Origin: Gammaproteobacteria bacterium
GTDB lineage: Bacteria > Pseudomonadota > Gammaproteobacteria > Chromatiales > Chromatiaceae
Reading direction: 5' to 3'
Length of the DNA: 20,756 nt
Assembly: GCA_024277555.1 (NCBI GenBank)
Contig: JAJRUY010000276.1
Span: 1 to 20,756, forward strand
Shown here: piece by piece, positions 1 to 7,369 of the stretch
Layout of the letters: each line of letters opens with the position of its first letter
Numbering within the stretch: the first letter of the stretch is position 1
The notes under the pieces: generated by a model
Database searches by the model: none
Seen by the model: the letters and a program-made list of their open reading frames with translations, nothing else
Told to the model about the DNA's origin: nothing
Position numbers and translations under genes: made by a program

Positions 1-136
1 CCCCCGGCGCACATGCCGCCAGCAGAAACACTGCTAACAGAATTGCAGACCACGAGAATATGTCTTTTCTGCCAGCAGGAAAGACAACATCTATTGTATG
101 TAAAGATACGAAGGACTTTGAGAAATACTGATTCAT
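1..136 (-). CDS. Lipoprotein N-terminus, partial (possible polysaccharide export protein)
   Basis: This is an open frame read leftward from the ATG at 136-134 and cut by the window edge; 45 codons are visible. Residues 30-41 are a hydrophobic stretch ending in LLAAC, a textbook lipobox with Cys42 as the lipidated residue, so the product should be an outer- or inner-membrane lipoprotein. The stretch before the hydrophobic core is long (about 29 residues) for a signal peptide. No ATG, GTG or TTG lies in frame between it and the upstream stop, so this start is the only one available. The gene is divergent from the ACP/hydrolase operon. In many exosortase A loci a Wza/EpsE-like export lipoprotein opens the neighbouring operon, so that identity is plausible, but it is inferred from position and the lipobox alone. 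Confidence 0.6.
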   Translation of the reverse strand, partial: MNQYFSKSFVSLHTIDVVFPAGRKDIFSWSAILLAVFLLAACAPG

Positions 137-615
137 TATGATCGTAGACCTGTCATTGCGGAGTTTGTTGAAATTATCTATCGTGCCGAAACTGATATTT
201 CTGTGTGAAGAACATCACATTTGTTCCTTCGGAGCGCCAAAAGGGATTTGCTTATACGCAAGATATCGGCCAAAAGCCGGTATCTTGCGTGAAAGACACC
301 ACACTAGCGAGCCTCTAATTCGTGACCCACATCAGGGTTTTTCCGCATCCCGCACCTGCGATCAACCACTCGGGGATCAAAACCATCAGCGGTATTCCTC
401 GCCGGACTGGTGTTTTTGATCCAGGAAACCATATTGTTGTATTCTACCCGCTCCATGCGGTGGGCAGACGACTCATCAGCGGGCTATGCTGGCACCATTA
501 GAGTAAGGACGCTGGTAACACCAATAAGGTTGCCTATATTCCACCAATACCGCTATTCCACTGTTGCTGTGGGTGGAGTGCCGCAATTCTTTGAGCTTTA
601 GGAATATCGTATTTA
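137..615. other. Divergent intergenic region with inverted repeats
   Basis: About 480 bases separate the divergent lipoprotein and acyl carrier protein genes. It holds a strong inverted repeat (256-290, listed separately) and a second, looser pair of complementary 9-mers at 374-382 and 414-422. I see no convincing sigma70 or sigma54 promoter, although promoters for both operons must lie here or nearby. Small open frames are present (for example 138-419 plus and a GTG-initiated frame near 322-507), but none has a ribosome binding site or a recognisable product. Confidence 0.5.
256..290. repeat. Long near-perfect inverted repeat (15-bp arms, 5-nt loop)
   Basis: The left arm at 256-270 pairs with the right arm at 276-290, with loop CAAAA. 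Fourteen of 15 positions are Watson-Crick complements and the remaining one would be a G-U pair in RNA. No T tract follows on either strand, so it is not a typical intrinsic terminator. It sits between two divergent operons and may be an operator, an mRNA-leader hairpin or a small dispersed palindrome. The sequence alone cannot decide among these. Confidence 0.6.
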
Positions 616-870
616 ATGAATACTATGGTGGACGAAATCAGGGCTATTTTGGCGGAAAGTCTGCAGCTGGGTACACGCGCCGACAGCCTGCAGGCCGACT
701 CACCTTTGCTGGGAAACCTGCCGGAACTGGACTCAATGGCGGTGGTAAATGTCATCACCGCACTGGAAGAGCAGTATGGCCTCGTTTTCGACGATGATGA
801 AATTTCCGCAGAAATATTCGAGACGCTGGGCGAACTGGCCTCCTTTGTCGAGCAGAAGATCCATTCATGA
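616..870 (+). CDS. Acyl carrier protein (exosortase A cluster type)
   Basis: An 84-residue acidic four-helix carrier protein. The phosphopantetheine attachment site is Ser40 in the motif LDSMAVV, where a holo-ACP synthase would add the 4'-phosphopantetheine arm. Length and acidity fit the ACP family. An AGGA at about 600-603 lies a little far from the ATG at 616; the Met at codon 4 (625) is an alternative start. Its stop codon overlaps the hydrolase 2 start by four bases (ATGA), indicating translational coupling. In known exosortase A clusters an ACP next to the two hydrolases is usually joined by an acyl-CoA ligase and a PLP-dependent decarboxylase, but neither is upstream here. Its acyl cargo is unknown; transfer to the exopolysaccharide or its precursor is an inference from context. 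Confidence 0.9.
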   Translation: MNTMVDEIRAILAESLQLGTRADSLQADSPLLGNLPELDSMAVVNVITALEEQYGLVFDDDEISAEIFETLGELASFVEQKIHS

Positions 871-1739
871 CCAAGCCCCTCAGGCTGATTTCCGTTAAGC
901 CTGCCTTTATTCCCGCTCCTGCCGGAAATCTCTTTACCCTCTATTTGTGCAGGAAAGACATCCAGGCTGCCGGACACGCGGTACTGTTTATGCCCCCCTT
1001 CGCGGAGGAACTGAACAAGTCTCGGCGCATGATTGCCTTGCAGGCACGGCAGTTTGCACAAGCCGGGCTGGGGGTACTGATACCAGACCTGTACGGCACG
1101 GGCGATAGTGAAGGTGACTTCAGCGAGGCAAGCTGGCAAATCTGGGAACAGGATGTGGCCACGGCGGTAAGCTGGTTGCTGGATCAGGGCGTGACGCGCA
1201 TCTCTCTGTGGGGTATGCGCCTTGGCATTCACCTGGCCCTGGGATTGATACCCCTCCTCGCCGACCACCTGGAACGTATTCTGCTCTGGGCACCGGTAAT
1301 TCGCGGCGATCAGATGATGACCCAATTTCTGCGCCTGCGTCTGGCCGCCGACATGATGACCGAGGGGGAAAAGATCTCAACCCGGGATCTGCGCGCACAG
1401 CTGGCAGCCGGCCGGGAAGTCGAAGCAGCAGGCTACACACTTTCGGCCAGACTGGTCGGTGAGGTGGACAAACTCAATCTCACCACCCTGATTCCCGACG
1501 CCTGGCCGCCCATCGACTGGTTCGATCTGGCGCCCACTGGCAGCACCACCCCCAACGTTGCCGGCCAGCGGGTCAGGGCCGCATGGAACGATGCCGGCGC
1601 TCATGTCAGCCACCATTTGGTTACCGGCACATCCTTCTGGAATACGCCGGAAATCACCCTCGTGCCAGAACTGCTGGCACGCACCAGCGAAGTTATGGCA
1701 AAGCAGCAAGATCGTGGAGGTCGGGCGCATGGAGGTTGA
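867..1739 (+). CDS. Exosortase A system-associated hydrolase 2 (alpha/beta fold)
   Basis: A 290-residue alpha/beta-hydrolase-fold protein that I recognise as the family called exosortase A-associated hydrolase 2. Visible hallmarks are PPFAEELNKSRRM (residues 43-55), the turn LYGTGDSEGDF (about 75-85) and the nucleophile-elbow region LWGMRLG (114-120). At the elbow the usual GxSxG serine is replaced: Arg118 occupies the nucleophile position. Catalysis by a classical Ser-His-Asp triad is therefore doubtful, and the protein may be a non-hydrolytic acyl-handling enzyme or partner. It overlaps the ACP gene by 4 nt and hydrolase 1 by 11 nt, so the three are surely co-translated. A cytoplasmic location is likely because there is no signal peptide. 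The substrate is unknown; an ACP-bound or glycan-linked acyl group is a guess from the neighbourhood. Confidence 0.88.
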   Translation: MTKPLRLISVKPAFIPAPAGNLFTLYLCRKDIQAAGHAVLFMPPFAEELNKSRRMIALQARQFAQAGLGVLIPDLYGTGDSEGDFSEASWQIWEQDVATAVSWLLDQGVTRISLWGMRLGIHLALGLIPLLADHLERILLWAPVIRGDQMMTQFLRLRLAADMMTEGEKISTRDLRAQLAAGREVEAAGYTLSARLVGEVDKLNLTTLIPDAWPPIDWFDLAPTGSTTPNVAGQRVRAAWNDAGAHVSHHLVTGTSFWNTPEITLVPELLARTSEVMAKQQDRGGRAHGG

Positions 1740-2616
1740 GGAAATCCCGCAATGCCACACTTGCCGTGGGGAACAGGTCATCGGCATACTTCATCGTCCT
1801 GCCCGACCGGCACCCACCGGTGTGCTCATCATCGTAGGCGGCCCCCAGTACCGGGTAGGCAGTCATCGCCAGTTCACCCTTCTTGCCCGCTATCTAGCCT
1901 CCCAGGGCACAACTGTTTTCCGCTTTGACTATCGAAGCATGGGCGACAGCGAAGGTGAGGTACGGGATTTTGAGGACATTGGCGAGGACATCAACGCCGC
2001 CCTTGATCGCTTCTTTCAGCAGATACCCGACCTGTCCCAAGTTGTCATCTGGGGCCTGTGCGACGCCGCCTCGGCGGCCCTGTTCTACGCCCATCAGGAC
2101 AGCCGCGTGGCAGGCCTCGTCCTGCTCAACCCGTGGGTGCGAACCGAATCGGGTGAGGCGCGCACTTACCTCCGACACTACTACGTGCAGCGCTTGCTCA
2201 GTGGCGCCTTCTGGACGAAGGTCTTGTCAGGCAAGTGGCGTCCGGGTACTTCCCTGTCAGCCTTCCTGGGAATGCTGAAGCGAAGCCGAACGGGCAAGGC
2301 ACCGGCCAAGGCCAAACCAGAGGATAATCCACCACCAGCCACCGCTCCGCTCCCAGAACGCATGGCATACGGTTTCCAGAGATTCAGGGGAAAGATCCTG
2401 ATAATATTGAGTGGCAACAATGATTACGTTGCGGATGAATTCCGGGACATGGTGGCCGAATCTCCACGTTGGCAGCACCTGCTGTCACGACCATCGGTGG
2501 AACAGCATGATCTCCCACAGGCCAATCACACCTTTTCAAGGCAGGACTGGCGGGATCAGGTGGCCACATGGACCGGGGAGTGGCTGACTTCACTTCCCGA
2601 CCGGAACAGTCGTTAA
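1729..2616 (+). CDS. Exosortase A system-associated hydrolase 1 (alpha/beta fold)
   Basis: A 295-residue alpha/beta hydrolase. The ATG at 1729 is chosen because GGAGG (1716-1720) precedes it by 8 nt and the protein then begins just before the conserved core; an in-frame ATG at 1558 would extend it far into hydrolase 2. Conserved features are IIVGGPQYRVGSHRQF (about 34-49), FDYRSMGDSEG (66-76) and the elbow WGLCDAASA (108-116), with Cys111 where serine normally stands. A late NHTF places the likely catalytic His at about 267. Together with hydrolase 2 and the ACP it forms the three-gene set typical of exosortase A loci. A Cys nucleophile would suit thioester or transacylation chemistry, but that is inference. 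The segment around residues 180-210 is rich in Lys, Pro and Ala and looks like a flexible linker. Confidence 0.88.
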   Translation: MEVEEIPQCHTCRGEQVIGILHRPARPAPTGVLIIVGGPQYRVGSHRQFTLLARYLASQGTTVFRFDYRSMGDSEGEVRDFEDIGEDINAALDRFFQQIPDLSQVVIWGLCDAASAALFYAHQDSRVAGLVLLNPWVRTESGEARTYLRHYYVQRLLSGAFWTKVLSGKWRPGTSLSAFLGMLKRSRTGKAPAKAKPEDNPPPATAPLPERMAYGFQRFRGKILIILSGNNDYVADEFRDMVAESPRWQHLLSRPSVEQHDLPQANHTFSRQDWRDQVATWTGEWLTSLPDRNSR

Positions 2617-2632
2617 CAAAGCAGGGATACTT

Positions 2633-3600
2633 ATGATTTTGCTTTTCGGGCTCCCCCGATCGGGGACAACCTGGGTGGGAAAGATACTGGACAGCCACCC
2701 CCGCACCCTCTATCGTCACGAACCCGACAGCTGGCGCCGCATTGATGCCCCCCTGGCCCCTTCACTAGAAGAGATGGAAAGTTATGCATCGACATTGACA
2801 GACTATGCACAGCAGGTTGCCAGTATGCGCGGCCTGAAGGTCAGCGGCAAATTGCCGCTTTTCCCCAAAGATTACCAGTCCCCCTGGGGATTCCGGACAC
2901 GCCAGCTCTGGTTGCTGGCGGTAAAAGTCGGCGCGCGATACCTGCCCAGTCTGGAGGACACCACCATTCCGGACATGATTCGTCGACCAGACCAAGTCAA
3001 GGTGGAAATCGTCTGGAAATCGATAGAATCAGCTGGCCGGCTGGGGCCCCTCACCCAACTGCTCCCCGACAGCTGCGGCATCCTGCTGATCCGTCATCCC
3101 TGCGACTACATCAGCTCGATGTTGCGTGGCGCGAGCAAGGGGGACAGTTTGTCTCCAGCACCCCGGCCAGCGAGGATTACAGCGCTCTCGAGCAATTGCT
3201 GGAAACCGCGCCGGCCCACCGGTAGGGTTTGGACATGACCTATCTTCGCACCCTGACGCCGATTGAACGCTCCGCCTGGCGCTGGACACTATGGAACGAA
3301 AAAGCCATGGAAGACATCCAGTCGCAGGCAAACCGCAGGGTGGTACGCTATGAGGACTTCTGCGCCGGCCCGGCGAGGGCGGCCCGGCATTTGTTCGACT
3401 TCTGCGGTCTGAGCTGGCAATCACAGACCGAACAGTTTCTGGTGGACAGTTCTGGTAAAGATGATAGCGCCTACTATAGCGTCTACAAGGACTCCTCCCA
3501 GGCAGCCACCACCTGGCGCAAGCGGCTGTCCGCCGAAAATATAGAAAAGATCCTCGCCATTACCACCAAGAGTCTGCCCGGCGCATTGTACCCCCCGTAA
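2633..3600 (+). pseudogene. Sulfotransferase, broken by a frameshift and a nonsense codon
   Basis: The start is good (AGGGA at 2623-2627, ATG at 2633). The first frame encodes the 5'-phosphosulfate loop LPRSGTTWVGKIL (7-19) and the 3'-phosphate motif LIRHPCDYISSML (152-164), so this was a PAPS-dependent sulfotransferase for glycan or a small molecule. Around 3130-3145 the family-like reading leaves the first frame and continues in the next one as FVSSTPASEDYSALEQLL. That second frame meets an in-frame TAG at 3223-3225, between HR and GLDMTYLR, where relatives usually have Tyr. It then stays open through TPIERSAWRW and VVRYEDF to the TAA at 3600. The first frame stops at 3236-3238. Two separate lesions make a dead gene more likely than programmed frameshifting, though sequencing error is not excluded. 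The next gene begins 9 nt downstream. Confidence 0.85.
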
Positions 3601-3609
3601 TCTAAACGA

Positions 3610-4827
3610 ATGGCACACAGGAAAATGTTACCCTTCCCCCGACAATTCCCAATACAACTCCGCGTTATGGGCATCATCAGCTGTTCGCTATGGTTGCTCG
3701 GGAATGCCCATGCCGAGGTGCTGGCCGTCGGCCCTGGCAGACCTTATGCACAACCCAGCGTAGCCGCGGAGTTCGCCCAGGACGGCGATGTCATCGAAAT
3801 CGACGCCAGTGGCCGTTACGATGGTGATGTAGCCGTGTGGCGGCAAAACCGCCTGACCATCAGAGGCATTGGCGGAAGGCCCCATATACACGGCACGGGT
3901 GCGCATGCCAAGGGAAAGGGGCTGTGGCTTATCCAGGGCAATGATACCGTGGTGGAAAACATCGAGTTTTCTGGCGCCAGGGTTCCCGACAAGAATGGCG
4001 CCGGCATCCGGCAGGAAGGCTCGGGACTCACCGTCCGGCGTTGTTATTTTCACGATAATCAAAACGGGATTCTCGCCGGAAAGAATAAACAGAGTTCAAT
4101 ACTCATCGAGCATTCCGAGTTTGCCCGAAATGGCCATGGGCGGGGACAGACTCACAATATCTACGTCGGTCGTATCCGGCGCTTTGAAATACGTTTCAGC
4201 TATATCCACCATGCAAAAATCGGCCATAACGTAAAGAGCCGGGCCATGGAAAATCATATTCTGTACAACCGCATCATGGATGAAAAAAACGGCACATCAA
4301 GCTACGCCGTGGACCTGCCTAATGGCGGGCTATCCTTCCTCATCGGCAATCTCATCCAGCAAGGACCGCTCACGGATAACCGCAGCATCATTTCCTATGG
4401 CGCTGAAGGACTGACCCATTCCGATAACCAGCTATGGATCGTGAACAACACCATTACTAATGACCGTTCCTCTGCGATCTTCATCAAGGCAAAAGAGGGG
4501 GCGCAAGCTCATATCCTGAACAATTTATTTATCGGCAAAGGGATCCTGCTGAAGGGACGCGGTCAGCTGTCACACAATATCGGCCCTGATTCATCGGAAA
4601 ATGTCGTTGCTCGCAAGACCTATGACTACCAACTCATCGCAGGCGCACCCGCCATCGGTGCCGGTCTCGGCGCGGAGGCCTTGGCTCACCTTGGCAAGGG
4701 ATTCGATCTTGCCCCAAAATTTGAGTATGTACACTTGGCAAACTCCAGACCACGTCGCCAGGTGGGGCAAATGGATATCGGTGCCTACGAATATGCCCCG
4801 CAGGGCATAGCCACAATCTATTATTAA
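3610..4827 (+). CDS. Secreted right-handed parallel beta-helix protein
   Basis: The product has 405 residues. The N-terminus has basic residues and then a hydrophobic core (about 19-31) ending in NAHA, predicting signal-peptidase cleavage after residue 35 and export to the periplasm or beyond. The body shows the rolling repeats of a pectate-lyase-like beta-helix, with short strands such as NDTVVENIEF, GLTVRRCYF, SSILIEHSEF and QLWIVNNTI, each about 20-25 residues apart. The C-terminus ends in MDIGAYEY, often seen at the end of such secreted beta-helix proteins. It could be a polysaccharide lyase, epimerase or binding protein acting on the polymer made here; no catalytic residues can be assigned by eye. 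No good ribosome binding site precedes the ATG at 3610, and ATGs at 3625 and 3667 are alternatives. It is the last gene of the plus-strand operon and faces the convergent GT2 gene. Confidence 0.85.
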   Translation: MAHRKMLPFPRQFPIQLRVMGIISCSLWLLGNAHAEVLAVGPGRPYAQPSVAAEFAQDGDVIEIDASGRYDGDVAVWRQNRLTIRGIGGRPHIHGTGAHAKGKGLWLIQGNDTVVENIEFSGARVPDKNGAGIRQEGSGLTVRRCYFHDNQNGILAGKNKQSSILIEHSEFARNGHGRGQTHNIYVGRIRRFEIRFSYIHHAKIGHNVKSRAMENHILYNRIMDEKNGTSSYAVDLPNGGLSFLIGNLIQQGPLTDNRSIISYGAEGLTHSDNQLWIVNNTITNDRSSAIFIKAKEGAQAHILNNLFIGKGILLKGRGQLSHNIGPDSSENVVARKTYDYQLIAGAPAIGAGLGAEALAHLGKGFDLAPKFEYVHLANSRPRRQVGQMDIGAYEYAPQGIATIYY

Positions 4828-4854
4828 AAGTACCCGGGAATCAAACGACAGGAT

Positions 4855-5793
4855 TCAATTTCTGAATACCCGCCTCAGAACCAGCAAAAGCCGTATCAAC
4901 AGAGGTGGCAACATCCCGATCTGGCAGAGCCTCTTTATCTCGGGGATATCTTCCTCATAGTTCCTCACTCTTTCGGCAAGTATTTTTACAGTGGCAAATT
5001 CACCCTCATACAGGGCACTGCGTAGAGTATTCCTGACACTGCAAAGGAGTATATGGCGCTGCGTATTCGGAACAGAATCCATTTTATCGAGAAGCCTGTG
5101 CGCAAAACGGGTCCGGTAACGCAGGTCTTTCTGCGCCTTTTCAAACTGGCTGTTGGCACTATTTTCATGCACGACAAGCTGTACGCTTGCCGCAATCCCC
5201 ACACAGCTCGTCTGCAGAACCAGGTGGTACATCAGATCTGTAATCTCCCAGCACCACAATGCTTCATCGAAGCCACCCACCTGTTCGAACAGTTCCCTGT
5301 CCACGCAAATGGTACCTGAAGCAATATTGATGATGAGGTCGGAATAAAACTGGTTTGCGAGAAAATCACCATCGACCCTGTCCAGGTTTGGGAGTCTCTG
5401 CGGTAAAATCTCTTCACGTTCGACACTATCGCCCACCATGACACGAAAGGAACCGACGGTAAGCTGAAGGCCCGGGACTTGTCTGCGCAAGCGGAGATAG
5501 TTGGAAAGACAGCCCGGAAGCAGCTCATCATCGGCATCCAGAAATAACAATATGGGATATTGGCTGAGCCGCACGCCGTAATTGCGCGCTGCAGAAGGGC
5601 CTGCGTTTTCCTGACGCTCGAAGCGTACAAGATCACCAAAAGCGTAGACCACCTCCTCCGGGTTGTCGGTACTGCCATCATCAATAACGATGATTTCGGT
5701 ATCCACACCGTGCTGATCCAATACCGACCTGATCGTCCGAAAAATGGTCTTCTTCTTATTGTAAAGCGGGATTATGACACTGACACCGCGCAT
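4855..5793 (-). CDS. Glycosyltransferase family 2
   Basis: A 312-residue GT-A fold glycosyltransferase. The start is set at the ATG 5793-5791, which gives the family-typical MRGVSVIIPLYNKKK opening and has a GGAGGGG-like sequence about 11 nt upstream; an upstream in-frame ATG at 5892 would add 33 atypical residues. The nucleotide-sugar binding motif IDDGSTD is at 37-43 and the metal-binding DADDE at 86-90. A later WEITDLMYHL region fits the acceptor/base segment. The C-terminus is rich in Leu and Arg and may be membrane-associated. It probably adds one sugar of the repeat unit on the cytoplasmic face. It converges with the beta-helix gene 27 bases away, and no clear terminator is seen between them. 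Confidence 0.9.
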   Translation of the reverse strand: MRGVSVIIPLYNKKKTIFRTIRSVLDQHGVDTEIIVIDDGSTDNPEEVVYAFGDLVRFERQENAGPSAARNYGVRLSQYPILLFLDADDELLPGCLSNYLRLRRQVPGLQLTVGSFRVMVGDSVEREEILPQRLPNLDRVDGDFLANQFYSDLIINIASGTICVDRELFEQVGGFDEALWCWEITDLMYHLVLQTSCVGIAASVQLVVHENSANSQFEKAQKDLRYRTRFAHRLLDKMDSVPNTQRHILLCSVRNTLRSALYEGEFATVKILAERVRNYEEDIPEIKRLCQIGMLPPLLIRLLLVLRRVFRN

Positions 5794-6339
5794 CCGGTCA
5801 ACATCCCCTCCCCCACTATCAAACATTCCCGCTGGCATATGCGTTACCAAGCCAATAACAAGAAATACACTACCTTTATCCCCGCCGGACACAAGTCCCC
5901 AGCTTTTTTGTTCCCGATTGTCCCCAATAGAGGAAAGAGCCCGGGCACCAGAGCAGAAAAAAAGCAGGGATACAGAAATGATCCTGCGCTTACTGCTTCT
6001 CTATCACACCGGCCACGACAGCCGTCCCGGATCCAAACCCCCTCTATGCCGCTACCCCCACGCTTGCTTCCTCCTCCACACATCGCGTTATATTCTGCAG
6101 GGCAACAAGAATGAAGCAGATGTCTCCCTTCCCCCAGAGTAATCAACATATCAAAAATATCAGGAAATTACCTGATCCACCATCAACCGGCCACGGCCAA
6201 GTATCCTTTGGGAAGTCCTTTCCATCGAGCTGTTGGCCTGACATATCCCATACCGGATCCAATAATATTCTGGAACAGACCAGAAACCTTTGCGGCCACC
6301 ACCACTAAAACATGGCCCGTCATCAGTAAAGCCAGGATT
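5794..6339. other. Gap between GT2 and deacetylase genes, no confident gene
   Basis: About 545 bases lie between two minus-strand genes in the same direction, unusually long inside a polysaccharide block. Several short frames run through it (minus 5844-6149; minus 6183-6635, which overlaps the deacetylase; plus 5774-6142), but none has a convincing start, domain or composition. A hydrophobic minus-strand stretch lies at about 6270-6345. It may be a relic of a lost gene or a long leader for the GT2 gene; I cannot tell which. Confidence 0.4.
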
Positions 6340-7320
6340 TCATACATAGCGGGGGGGGACCCTGCGGGCGTTATGCAGCAAACGGAGAAAGAACGGCAGC
6401 GGCTGCTTATCCCAGGGTGTAAAGCGGGGAACCTGGTAGGGATCTGAAAGCATCCTGGCAGCTCCGGGGGACGTGGAAACGGCACCACTGAAGCCCAGGG
6501 ATTCGACGATATCGCGCTCGACCCTGCGATAATCCTCCCCCGGCTGGCCATTCGGATAAGCAAACAGATCAACCGGGGCACCGATGGTATCCTCCAGCAC
6601 GTCCTTGCTTCGTGAAATCTCTTTTTTTGCCTCATCAGGGCTCAGCGTGGACAATATGGGATGATTGCAGGTATGAGCACCAATAGTCATCCCTGCCTCA
6701 TGCAGCTTACGCACGCCCTCCCGGCCCATCATCAGACCGGATGATGACTCAACCTCACAGATTTCAACGAGCTGACGCACCCGGCTGGCACGCTGTGCAA
6801 AGGGCAGGTATTTCAACCGGGGGATAATCACCTTAGTCGCCTGCCTGCGCGCAGCGGGGGTATTAACCTGAAATTCACTCAGTTTCATTGATGATAAATC
6901 CAGCTGCTGACGTGGGGTATCCCGGATGGCATCCAGCACTTCGTCATTCCACATGCACTCATCGTGGAAGAAGCCGGTGGCAATAAAAAATGTGGCATGC
7001 AACCCATGTCTTTCAAGGATCGGCAAGGCGAGCGTCACATTATCCGCATAGCCGTCATCAAAGGTGATACAGGCGCTTCTCGCGGGCAGGTCACCCGCTT
7101 CCAGGCGTTCAATCGCTTCCTGCAGAGGAATAACACGAAAATACCTGGCAAGCAGTTGCATCTGCCAGTTAAATTCCTGCTCGGTTACTTCACCGGGCCT
7201 CACGGGATCTGCTTCGGCCAGCACCCGATGGTAGATCAGCACGACCAGGCGCGCGCGCCGGCCTGCAGGGAATGCCTGGCTCGACATGGCGCGGCCTAAA
7301 GACAGGAATGATGCCGTCAT
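6340..7320 (-). CDS. Polysaccharide deacetylase (NodB/CE4 family)
   Basis: The product has 326 residues and a NodB homology domain. It begins with VLIYHRV (27-33), continues with the metal-binding TFDDGYADN (86-94, Asp88-Asp89) and the second metal motif HTCNH (His216 and His220), and ends with a PRF-containing segment. CE4 enzymes remove N- or O-acetyl groups from sugars using a divalent metal. No signal peptide is visible, so it may act on lipid-linked or cytoplasmic intermediates, or be exported in another way. It lies 49 nt downstream of the ligase-like gene in the same direction. The 3' end contains an eight-base homopolymer (G8 on the plus strand, 6351-6358) encoding the near-terminal Val-Pro-Pro-Arg; slippage there would change only the last few residues. 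The ribosome binding site before ATG 7320 is weak. Confidence 0.9.
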   Translation of the reverse strand: MTASFLSLGRAMSSQAFPAGRRARLVVLIYHRVLAEADPVRPGEVTEQEFNWQMQLLARYFRVIPLQEAIERLEAGDLPARSACITFDDGYADNVTLALPILERHGLHATFFIATGFFHDECMWNDEVLDAIRDTPRQQLDLSSMKLSEFQVNTPAARRQATKVIIPRLKYLPFAQRASRVRQLVEICEVESSSGLMMGREGVRKLHEAGMTIGAHTCNHPILSTLSPDEAKKEISRSKDVLEDTIGAPVDLFAYPNGQPGEDYRRVERDIVESLGFSGAVSTSPGAARMLSDPYQVPRFTPWDKQPLPFFLRLLHNARRVPPRYV

Positions 7321-7369
7321 CTCAATTGTTACCCTGAATTACGTGAAAAACAGTAGAACATAAAAACAG

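Noticed and set aside
256..290. Palindrome as an intrinsic terminator
   Set aside because: No T tract follows on either strand, and both flanking genes point away from it.
138..419. 93-residue plus-strand frame in the divergent region
   Set aside because: No ribosome binding site or recognisable domain, and it runs through the long palindrome at 256-290.
534..1325. 263-residue minus-strand open frame
   Set aside because: Lies opposite the ACP and hydrolase 2 genes, has low-complexity shadow-like composition and no ribosome binding site; the plus-strand genes are clearly real.
3121..3240. Programmed frameshift in the sulfotransferase
   Set aside because: The restored frame contains a separate in-frame TAG, so one frameshift would not give a full-length protein.
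3610..4827. Beta-helix protein as a PEP-CTERM exosortase substrate
   Set aside because: The C-terminus lacks a Pro-Glu-Pro motif, a hydrophobic helix and a basic tail.
4828..4854. Terminator between the convergent beta-helix and GT2 genes
   Set aside because: Only a short GAATC/GATTC pairing without a T run; too weak to call.
5844..6149. 101-residue minus-strand frame upstream of GT2
   Set aside because: Gly/Arg-rich random-looking sequence, overlapping the region before the GT2 start; no family features.
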